The notes under the pieces are model-generated. The model was not told where the DNA came from. It saw nothing but the letters and a program-made list of their open reading frames with translations, and did no database searches. The position numbers and the translations under genes are program-made. Shown here piece by piece: positions 1 through 5,332 of a stretch of DNA of 5,332 nucleotides; the stretch's first letter is position 1; each line of letters begins with the position of its first letter. The DNA comes from CAYNNP01 sp964398215 (GTDB taxonomy: Bacteria; Planctomycetota; Planctomycetia; Pirellulales; Pirellulaceae), in the NCBI GenBank assembly GCA_964398215.1, contig CAYNNP010000350.1:1-5332 (forward strand). The letters are read 5' to 3'.

Positions 1-46
1 CAAAAAACAAACGAAAGTTAGCCGCCGCAAGAAGCAGTAGCAGCAT
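1..46 (-). CDS. Start of a probable downstream exported protein (partial)
   Basis: An ATG at 46-44 opens a frame that runs off the window edge and reads MLLLLLAAANFRLFF. The first nine residues form a hydrophobic core with an Ala-Ala-Ala segment like a signal peptide. The codon just before the ATG is TAG, so this is the earliest possible start in that frame. The gene would follow the fusion gene on the same strand after a 44-nt gap with no terminator-like hairpin, so co-transcription is plausible. A purine-rich stretch (AGAGAAAG) precedes it but is weak as a ribosome site. Only 15 codons are visible, so neither reality nor function is certain. Confidence 0.4.
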   Translation of the reverse strand, partial: MLLLLLAAANFRLFF

Positions 47-90
47 CTAACGCAGACTTTCTCTGGCTGCTTTGTCGTGGCCTGCCGCAA

Positions 91-3000
91 TCACTGGGCC
101 CTGCGATTCTGACTTGTGAATGGTGATGCTGGCAGGCCAACACTGTTGACTAGGTTCACAACGGGATCGGGAAACGGCACCCAGGCGTATCGAACAGTGA
201 CTGGTTTCGGCACCATTGAGCTTGAAACGATAATCGAGTCTTTACCACTGAATTTCGCAATTGCCGAGTGAAAAACCCCGTCACCACCTGCGACTTCAAA
301 GTGACACAGCGGTTTGTCATTTGACGATGCTAGACCTTTCCCAACATGATCGAAATTCACGATGATCTGGTTGCCGTTTGGTTCAATACTCCGAAACAAT
401 GGACCAGAGTAGGTTGCGTATGATTTCACCTGATAGGTTGTGCCCAATGCCCATCGCGCAAGCCGCTCGCCAACCGGTTTTTTTAACGTTGGGTGGACGT
501 TCGTGGAATCTCCTGTGTCAATTGTGACCGCCATGCCCACATTCTCCAGTTGATCGATCGCCCGTCGTTGTCCTTCTCGAAATGCTGGCCATTCGGAGCG
601 ACCCATCGCAGGCAATTGAACATACAAAAATGGAAAGTCACCTTGGTCCCAGTGGTCTCTCCATTGCCCAACCAACAAGCGAAACAGACTTTGGTGTTCC
701 CGCGTTCGCGCTCGTGTTTCGGCATTCGATTCACCTTGGTACCAAATCACACCGCGAATGCCATGTGGAATCAACGGTTCAATTCCAGCTTCCCACATGA
801 ATCCAGGTTTAAACGAGTGGTTGGGACCAAGCTCATCACCGGGAATTCGTTCGCCAGCCTGCATTGCCGTCAGCAAGTTTTGCTGGCCTCGCGTACGACA
901 AAAGTTGCTCAGCTGTTGATTGTCCAACCAACTTCCAGCGACTAAGCCCTTCAAGCTTGGATCCTCTTGCAAAGCTTTTCGCGGAATCCATGCTTCAGTC
1001 GGCGTGCCACCGATGGCAGCGCAGATCAATCCAATCGGAACGCCCAGTTCTGCTTGTAGACGGCGCCCAAAGTAAATTGCGACTGCCGAAAAATTGCCAG
1101 CCGACTCTGGTGTAGCGACCTTCCAATGGCCGCGAGAAAATTTGTCCGGCGTAAGACGACCAAGCTGCTGTTTTCCATACGCACCAGAACTCCCTACAGC
1201 CGCCCCAACCAGATGAAGCAATCGCAAATTGGCGTCCGAATCCAGATTCGCAAGCGCATCTTTTCCGCCTTGTGACTGTGACAAAGGCCATTCCATATTC
1301 GATTGGCCAGCACAGACCCACACTTCGCCAATCAAAACGTCAGTGAACTCAATTTGCTGTTCGTTACCAGTAACACTTAGCGTGATTGGCAGTCCGGTGA
1401 TCTTGCAAGGCTTCATCTCCACCCTCCACTTGCCAGAATCGTCGGCTTGCGTGAATTGTAGGTCGTTTGCCAGTGAAACTTTGACCGTTGCCCCAGGGCT
1501 AGCGATTCCCCAAACAGGAATTTTTACATTAGCTTGTAGGACCATGTGATCGCCGAAACTTTGCGGCAATTGCAACTTGGTGCGGCCAATAGTCGATTTG
1601 GAAGATGGAGCGCTAGCAGATTTGGCGGACACCGCTTGTGGACCTAAAACATCACTTAGTGGAACCCGCTGGAACGTCATGTGTGCCTGGCTGCCCTCGT
1701 ACAAAATTCCAATCGTCTTGTCATCTATCATCGACATGCACGAATAGCCCGCGCTAGTGCCTTCGTCCAACAGCAACCGCGATTCCTTTGGCCATGTCAT
1801 CCCGCGATCGGGTGACGCCTTGATCGTGATGTGGTGACGCCCGCGGGTGCTGTCGGGATTGGAAAAAAGCAACCATTGGCCAAGATCCACTCCCACTTCA
1901 CGGTCGACGTCAATCAAGCTCGCCATGCATGACCCAGGTTCGATCAACGCGCGTTCAGATGTCGTGTGCTTTGTCCAAGTCTTACCCAGGTCGCGTGTTG
2001 TCATCACAACGCGAGTAGATTTGCGGTTGTAGCGACAATTCAACATCAGGGTGCCAGGTTCAATTTCGACGACTTGTGATTCCGTGGTGTCATCAAACGC
2101 CCCGGTGCCAACCTGCCATGTCGCACCATGGTCTTGGGAATAGATGATGGTTGAATGAGGCAGCCGATGTTGTTGCTTTTGACTACTAGGTGGATCTTGG
2201 AATTGGGCTGCGAAAACGATTGTACCGTCGCGCATCGTGATGCCTTTTCCAGGTCCTTGCAGTACAAAGCACCACTCTGGTTTTTTGATCTGTTTTGTGA
2301 TGTTGATTGGTTTCGACCAGGTTTCGCCATCGTCATCGCTGCGTACCAACATCAACTGGCCAGTTTCATCCGGCGACAAGCCCTGCCCGGAACCACGCCA
2401 AGATCGATTGCCGTGGCTCCACGTTGCGGCAACCCAAATGGTGCCAGTCTGTTGGTCCACCAAAATCGCTGGGTCTCCGATTCCGTCATAATGCCAATCG
2501 GGATCATCGCCCATGTCCATGATCGTCTTCATTGCTTGCCACGATCGTCCTCCATCGGTCGATCGCGACATGCCAACATCAATGTCACCGGGCAAATCAC
2601 CTCCCGATCGATGACGCACATCGTAGACACCAATCAATGTGCCTTGGTTGGTTGTCGCCAAGCCAGGAATACGAAACGTGTGAACCCCTCCGTCGCCGCC
2701 GCGACGCACGGCGACACCAATTCGCTGAAATGTTGATTTCTCGCCCAGCTCGATCGTCTTGCCATTGGAAAAAGCAATCTGTTTGCAATAGGCTCCGACG
2801 CGATGATCGATATCCGCAGCCTCATTGATTTGGCATGTCAGCCAAACGTAGTTGTCGCCCTCTACAAGCTCCTGTTTTCCAGTCGCAGAAATCGACTGAT
2901 CACGATCGGTGATTTTTAATTGCGAACCAAATGTTGTCTTGGCTACGAACCGATCATTGGATCCACCAAAGTAAACTTGAACCGATTCAACATCACCAGA

Positions 3001-5139
3001 ATTGCATTGCACGGCACCGCGTAGCTCAGTCATTGAAATTGGATTCAAGCTGCCCGTGGTAGTGACTTTCAATTTAACGAGAGCGCTGTCGGCAGCGCCC
3101 ACCAGGGCAGGCAACGTCAGCGGAATTGTTTCTGCGCCGACAATCTTTTGCGGAACGGCTGGCGCAAGACGAACATCATCGATCAGAATTCCTGTATTCG
3201 TAGGGCTGACCACATTGAAACGCAATTGCGTGATATCTTTGTCGCCAAGCGGTAATCGGACTTGCGAAAGGAATGAACGACCAACTCGAATCTGATTATC
3301 ACCGTTGTAGATCTCTTTCCAGCCGCGCAGTGATTTCGCCTCGATTCGAAAAGAAAACGGATCGCGTTTGGTCCAGCGTTCAGCCCAAAAAATCAGCTCG
3401 CCTGATGTGTCAGCGTCATCGGCCAAATCAAGTGTCACACTCGTCTTTGCACCGCCCAATAACTGCAAACACTGGACACCCGTTTTGGCATGTTTGTCAT
3501 CAACGATCGACCGCCCTACGTGTGGACTCCAAACGCCGATGGCGGTTTGTAGCTGATTGAATTCGCCGGGCTTGGATTGCTCAAAACTAACTTCATTGGA
3601 CGATGTCGCGACCAGCAATGTTGGTTTTGATTGGTGATTTGGCGTGTGGCCGACTGCGTCAAAGAGTTGCTTGGAAAGCAGATCTACCAATTCAGGTGAC
3701 TCGTTCGCAATATTCTTGGTCTCCACCAAACCATCGGTGTATTCGTAGAGCTCATTGGCTTGAACTATTCCGGTTTGTCGCGAAATCCACTGCGTCAATC
3801 GATTTTTGTTCGTGCGAACCGAGTATCCCATCAGTCCACCACCGCGCGGGTATTGGCTGATCGCGCAAGCCTTTGTGACCTGCGCTGGATCTTCCAAGAT
3901 TGGCGCAAAGCTATTGCCTTCCAGGTGGTCCGGCTGCGGCAATCCGGCAAGCTCTGCGAGTGTCGGATACAAATCCACCAGTTCAACCAAAGACGAACTT
4001 GCGGTGCCAGACGCTTTCATCTCGGGCGTCCGCACGATCAGTGGGACGCGCGCGTCCAATTCAAAGTTTGTTGTTTTGCCCCACAACCCTTGATCGCCAA
4101 GATGATAGCCATGGTCACCAAACAGTACGACAATGGTATTTTCACTGAGCCCTGATCGCTCCAGTTCGTCAAGCACACCGCCGACTTGCGAATCGATGTA
4201 ACTGACACACGCAAAATAGGCTTGCCGAACTCGGCGTTGTTTGTCGGCGGGAATCTTGCCGCTTCTAGGTTGATCGGTGTATCGCCGGAGTTCGCCTGAT
4301 GCATGACCAGCCAATGACGGAGCATCAATTGGAAACTTCGTGCGCGTTGCAAGCTTCACATTTTCGTACAGGTCAAAATACTTTTTGGGCGCGATGTATG
4401 GCGAATGAGGTTTGATAAAACCAACAGCTAGAAAAAACGGTTCTTCATTGCTCACCGCTGCTTTCAAGGCGGCCACTGCGGCGTCGGCAACTTTGCCATC
4501 ATAAAGTACATTGTCGGGTACATCGGGAGCTTCCGTTGACAGCCCGAATACTAGTTTTCGAGTCCAGTCATCCCGCGCCGGTTCGATCGGTTTGTAGACC
4601 TGGCGGAAAGATTCTTTCGCCTCAGCGATGCCTTGTTCGGTGTAGTAGTATCGTGGGCCGAACCGGATCGCAGGAACGGACCAACTTTCTGGATCACCCA
4701 TCGTGTCCCATTTTGTGTTGCTTGAGCCCTCGGGAAAGACACCGTGATAAATTTTTCCAATCGCCGCCGAGTAATAACCGTTGTTTTTGAAGTGCTGTGG
4801 AAGCGTGACAACGTTGGGGTGCTTGCTGCGAAAGTGAGCGTGGTTTCCAGTGATGCCGATGGAATCCGGTCGCATGCCAACCATCAAACTCGTGCGTGAT
4901 GGATTACAAACCGCTTGTTGACAGTACGCCCGCTCAAAACGGCGTCCGCTGGCTGCCAGCGCATCGATATTGGGACTGTGAATATGTGTTGCTCCGTAGC
5001 AATGCAGTTCTGGACGCAAATCGTCAATCGCAATGAACAAAACATTCGGCGGTTGCTTGGCGGCAACCGGCTGATAGATACCAAGGAGCCAAGTCAGGAT
5101 CGCTGTCAAAAATATTTGGCTATTGTTCGGCGGTTTCAA
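91..5139 (-). CDS. Exported three-enzyme fusion: sulfatase + GH33 sialidase + sialate O-acetylesterase
   Basis: This single frame of 1682 codons plus a TGA stop at 93-91 encodes a roughly 185-kDa secreted or periplasmic glycan-processing protein. Domain order: signal peptide (1-27), S1_7 iduronate-2-sulfatase-like sulfatase (about 30-495), unassigned beta-sandwich-like module (about 505-662), BNR-neuraminidase N-terminal domain (about 668-792), six-bladed sialidase (about 803-1162), Ser/Ala-rich linker (about 1168-1186) and SGNH-type sialate O-acetylesterase (about 1188-1675). Each enzyme has its active-site motifs, there is no internal stop, and there is no second signal peptide at either junction, so it reads as a real fusion. 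The start is TTG at 5139, because an in-frame TGA lies four codons upstream and the next Met is residue 86, inside the sulfatase. A second in-frame TTG at codon 11 would shorten the signal peptide. No Shine-Dalgarno motif is visible. The C-terminus ends as stand-alone acetylesterases do, so the gene is complete. Family names follow motif recognition; the natural substrates are inferred. Confidence 0.96.
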   Translation of the reverse strand: MKPPNNSQIFLTAILTWLLGIYQPVAAKQPPNVLFIAIDDLRPELHCYGATHIHSPNIDALAASGRRFERAYCQQAVCNPSRTSLMVGMRPDSIGITGNHAHFRSKHPNVVTLPQHFKNNGYYSAAIGKIYHGVFPEGSSNTKWDTMGDPESWSVPAIRFGPRYYYTEQGIAEAKESFRQVYKPIEPARDDWTRKLVFGLSTEAPDVPDNVLYDGKVADAAVAALKAAVSNEEPFFLAVGFIKPHSPYIAPKKYFDLYENVKLATRTKFPIDAPSLAGHASGELRRYTDQPRSGKIPADKQRRVRQAYFACVSYIDSQVGGVLDELERSGLSENTIVVLFGDHGYHLGDQGLWGKTTNFELDARVPLIVRTPEMKASGTASSSLVELVDLYPTLAELAGLPQPDHLEGNSFAPILEDPAQVTKACAISQYPRGGGLMGYSVRTNKNRLTQWISRQTGIVQANELYEYTDGLVETKNIANESPELVDLLSKQLFDAVGHTPNHQSKPTLLVATSSNEVSFEQSKPGEFNQLQTAIGVWSPHVGRSIVDDKHAKTGVQCLQLLGGAKTSVTLDLADDADTSGELIFWAERWTKRDPFSFRIEAKSLRGWKEIYNGDNQIRVGRSFLSQVRLPLGDKDITQLRFNVVSPTNTGILIDDVRLAPAVPQKIVGAETIPLTLPALVGAADSALVKLKVTTTGSLNPISMTELRGAVQCNSGDVESVQVYFGGSNDRFVAKTTFGSQLKITDRDQSISATGKQELVEGDNYVWLTCQINEAADIDHRVGAYCKQIAFSNGKTIELGEKSTFQRIGVAVRRGGDGGVHTFRIPGLATTNQGTLIGVYDVRHRSGGDLPGDIDVGMSRSTDGGRSWQAMKTIMDMGDDPDWHYDGIGDPAILVDQQTGTIWVAATWSHGNRSWRGSGQGLSPDETGQLMLVRSDDDGETWSKPINITKQIKKPEWCFVLQGPGKGITMRDGTIVFAAQFQDPPSSQKQQHRLPHSTIIYSQDHGATWQVGTGAFDDTTESQVVEIEPGTLMLNCRYNRKSTRVVMTTRDLGKTWTKHTTSERALIEPGSCMASLIDVDREVGVDLGQWLLFSNPDSTRGRHHITIKASPDRGMTWPKESRLLLDEGTSAGYSCMSMIDDKTIGILYEGSQAHMTFQRVPLSDVLGPQAVSAKSASAPSSKSTIGRTKLQLPQSFGDHMVLQANVKIPVWGIASPGATVKVSLANDLQFTQADDSGKWRVEMKPCKITGLPITLSVTGNEQQIEFTDVLIGEVWVCAGQSNMEWPLSQSQGGKDALANLDSDANLRLLHLVGAAVGSSGAYGKQQLGRLTPDKFSRGHWKVATPESAGNFSAVAIYFGRRLQAELGVPIGLICAAIGGTPTEAWIPRKALQEDPSLKGLVAGSWLDNQQLSNFCRTRGQQNLLTAMQAGERIPGDELGPNHSFKPGFMWEAGIEPLIPHGIRGVIWYQGESNAETRARTREHQSLFRLLVGQWRDHWDQGDFPFLYVQLPAMGRSEWPAFREGQRRAIDQLENVGMAVTIDTGDSTNVHPTLKKPVGERLARWALGTTYQVKSYATYSGPLFRSIEPNGNQIIVNFDHVGKGLASSNDKPLCHFEVAGGDGVFHSAIAKFSGKDSIIVSSSMVPKPVTVRYAWVPFPDPVVNLVNSVGLPASPFTSQNRRAQ
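115..1578 (-). other. Sialate O-acetylesterase-type SGNH hydrolase module (residues ~1188-1675)
   Basis: This module should remove O-acetyl esters from a sugar, by family name from sialic acid. It opens with the usual beta-sandwich segment (LPQSFGDHMVLQ at 1191-1202, then a PVWG strand). The catalytic Ser1280 sits in CAGQSNMEW (1276-1284). GGTPTEAW (1377-1384) and WYQGESN (1466-1472) are the family's further conserved blocks. The catalytic His is probably His1549 in NVHP, followed by KKPVGERLARWAL. The module ends with the NSVGLPASPF segment typical of stand-alone members. The residue two before His1549 is Asn1547, where I recall many homologues having Asp (DIHP). Planctomycetes carry many paralogues of this family, so acetylated plant or algal glycans are an alternative substrate. 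The adjacent complete sialidase favours sialate. Confidence 0.9.
1654..2733 (-). other. GH33-type exo-sialidase catalytic domain (residues ~803-1162)
   Basis: This domain should cleave terminal sialic acids from glycans. It has the FRIP motif at 822-825 and five Asp-boxes of the S-x-D-x-G-x-[TS]-W type at 860-867, 934-941, 1001-1008, 1048-1055 (first residue Thr) and 1109-1116. Aligned by eye to the Micromonospora viridifaciens sialidase, the catalytic set is complete: Arg823, Arg1036 and Arg1101 form the carboxylate-binding triad, Asp848 is the acid/base, and Tyr1132 with Glu1020 forms the nucleophile pair. Spacing agrees well: Arg823 to Asp848 is 25 residues against 24, and Glu1020 to Arg1036 is 16 in both. 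It is therefore expected to be active. Linkage preference, and hydrolytic versus trans-sialidase behaviour, cannot be judged. Confidence 0.92.
2764..3138 (-). other. BNR-repeat neuraminidase N-terminal domain (residues ~668-792)
   Basis: Residues 688-705 (VKLKVTTTGSLNPISMTE) and 758-770 (LVEGDNYVWLTCQ) match the pattern I know for the accessory domain that precedes the catalytic propeller in many bacterial BNR neuraminidases (Pfam BNR_assoc_N). It carries no catalytic residues. Its position directly before the FRIP arginine of the sialidase is the expected one, which supports the sialidase assignment and shows that the sialidase entered the fusion with its own accessory domain. Confidence 0.75.
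3154..3627 (-). other. Unassigned beta-sandwich-like module between sulfatase and sialidase (residues ~505-662)
   Basis: About 158 residues lie between two recognised enzymes. The segment has alternating beta-strand character and aromatic patches such as LIFWAERWT near 582-590. It closes with ILIDDVRL at 651-658; an '-DD[VI]-L' ending on a final strand is common in jelly-roll carbohydrate-binding and discoidin-like domains. No catalytic motif is visible. A role in glycan binding or as a structural spacer is inferred. I cannot assign a named family with certainty. It may belong with the sialidase half, as an accessory domain of the pre-fusion sialidase. Confidence 0.55.
3655..5052 (-). other. 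Sulfatase module, S1_7 iduronate-2-sulfatase-like (residues ~30-495)
   Basis: This module should hydrolyse sulfate esters on a carbohydrate. The formylglycine motif C-N-P-S-R lies at 78-82, so Cys78 would be matured to formylglycine by a separate generating enzyme. Predicted calcium ligands are Asp39, Asp40, Asp342 and His343. Predicted sulfate-site residues are Lys129, His132, His245 (in KPH) and Lys355. Blocks such as DDLRPELHCYGA, QQAVCNPSR, FFLAVGF.KPH and GDHGYHLGDQGLWGK match what I recall of human iduronate-2-sulfatase closely, which places it in this subfamily rather than among arylsulfatases. The C-terminal subdomain ends with ELYEYTDGLVETKNIA, the usual close of these enzymes. Family membership does not prove iduronate specificity: bacterial S1_7 members are many and mostly uncharacterised. 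Confidence 0.93.
5059..5139 (-). other. N-terminal signal peptide, residues 1-27 (Sec type)
   Basis: Lys2 is followed by polar residues, then a hydrophobic core from Ile9 to Tyr22, and a Pro-Val-Ala-Ala segment (24-27) that fits signal peptidase I cleavage before Lys28. The sulfatase domain begins immediately afterwards with the NVLFIAIDD strand at 32-40. No lipobox cysteine is present, so a soluble periplasmic or secreted protein is more likely than a lipoprotein. The N-region carries only one positive charge, and start-codon choice (TTG at codon 1 or codon 11) affects its length. Confidence 0.8.
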
Positions 5140-5299
5140 GGCTTCAAATCACTGTGGGAAACGGAATGAAGATCCCATTATATAGCCTCGCACGAGGGGA
5201 TCCATTTTGAAATCACTCGCACAATCCGCGCCTTTTCTAGGTTGTCCAGCGGAACCTGCGATTGAGTTTATGATTCCCGTTTTAATGTGAAACCGGGTC
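5140..5299. other. Divergent intergenic region
   Basis: About 160 nt separate the fusion gene from the possible plus-strand gene. The region holds the minus-strand TATAAT (5177-5182), a plus-strand TATGAT (5269-5274) and two direct copies of AAATCACT (5146-5153 and 5210-5217). No stem-loop with a T-run, no RNA gene and no long inverted repeat was seen. Confidence 0.5.
5177..5182 (-). promoter_or_regulatory. Candidate -10 box (TATAAT) for the fusion gene
   Basis: On the minus strand a perfect TATAAT stands 37 nt before the TTG start, which would give a leader of about 30 nt. No convincing -35 hexamer lies at 16-18 nt upstream (the 17-nt spacing gives ATGGAT), and there is no TG extension. The call therefore rests on the -10 match and its location in the divergent intergenic region. 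Confidence 0.4.
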
Positions 5300-5332
5300 A
5301 TGTATCCTTTAACACATGAACAAATCATTGAA
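5300..5332 (+). CDS. Possible start of a divergent gene (partial)
   Basis: Two overlapping plus-strand frames remain open at the window edge. ATG at 5300-5302 gives MYPLTHEQIIE, which looks like the capped start of an amphipathic helix. ATG at 5316-5318 gives MNKSL and then leaves the window. Neither has a clear Shine-Dalgarno motif. A TATGAT at 5269-5274 could serve as a -10 box for either, without a well-spaced -35. With at most 11 codons visible, no product can be named and the choice of frame is open. Confidence 0.28.
   Translation, partial: MYPLTHEQIIE

Noticed and set aside
47..90. Rho-independent terminator after the fusion gene
   Set aside because: Only a 4-bp GCAG/CTGC pairing with an 11-nt loop is present, with no T-run directly behind it. 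The T-rich stretch at 1-10 has no hairpin before it and lies within the next probable gene.
493..945. Plus-strand open frame of 150 codons
   Set aside because: It is antisense to the conserved acetylesterase blocks (GESN, HP), with no start context and no recognisable protein.
1582..1638. Junction between sialidase and esterase as an assembly chimera
   Set aside because: The frame is continuous and the junction encodes a Ser/Ala-rich flexible linker, as expected between natural fused domains. Base composition does not change visibly across it.
2155..2736. Plus-strand open frame of 193 codons
   Set aside because: It lies fully opposite the sialidase domain, whose catalytic residues and Asp-boxes are beyond doubt. 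Its translation has no recognisable motif and is rich in Arg, His and Cys, as antisense shadows are.
5149..5178. The fusion gene as a pseudogene with a stop in its leader
   Set aside because: The in-frame TGA lies before a usable TTG that gives a complete signal peptide, and the remaining 1682 codons are intact with all catalytic residues, so decay is unlikely.
1..5332. CRISPR arrays, tRNA or rRNA genes, insertion sequences
   Set aside because: No regularly spaced repeats, cloverleaf-forming stretch, transposase motif or terminal inverted repeats were seen on either strand.

Overview
The window is almost entirely one long minus-strand gene (about 5.05 kb of 5.33 kb). It encodes a single exported polypeptide of 1682 residues, roughly 185 kDa. 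Read from its N-terminus, the protein has a signal peptide, a complete iduronate-2-sulfatase-like sulfatase, an unassigned beta-sandwich-like module, the N-terminal domain typical of bacterial BNR neuraminidases, a complete GH33-type sialidase with Asp-boxes, a short Ser/Ala linker, and a complete sialate O-acetylesterase-type SGNH hydrolase. Sulfatase, sialidase and acetylesterase are normally separate gene products. Here all three keep their recognisable catalytic motifs in one uninterrupted frame.

The likely source is a marine Planctomycetota bacterium, probably a Pirellulaceae relative. This rests on the very sulfatase-rich style of enzyme, the S1_7 (iduronate-2-sulfatase-like) family, the PVC-type sialate O-acetylesterase with the C-terminal 'NSVGLPASPF' ending, the balanced base composition and the lack of Shine-Dalgarno motifs. 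That is inference; Verrucomicrobiota or Lentisphaerota remain possible.

Layout from high to low coordinates, the direction of transcription: 5300-5332 may hold the first codons of a divergent plus-strand gene. 5140-5299 is a divergent intergenic region with a perfect TATAAT box facing the big gene. 5139-91 is the fusion gene, starting at TTG. 47-90 is a 44-nt gap with no visible terminator. 46-1 is the start of a probable downstream co-oriented gene whose first residues look like a signal peptide.

The three enzymes make sense together as an outward-acting machine for capped sialoglycans. The sulfatase would remove sulfate esters, the esterase would remove O-acetyl groups that block sialidases, and the sialidase would release the sialic acid. 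The actual substrates cannot be read from the sequence.
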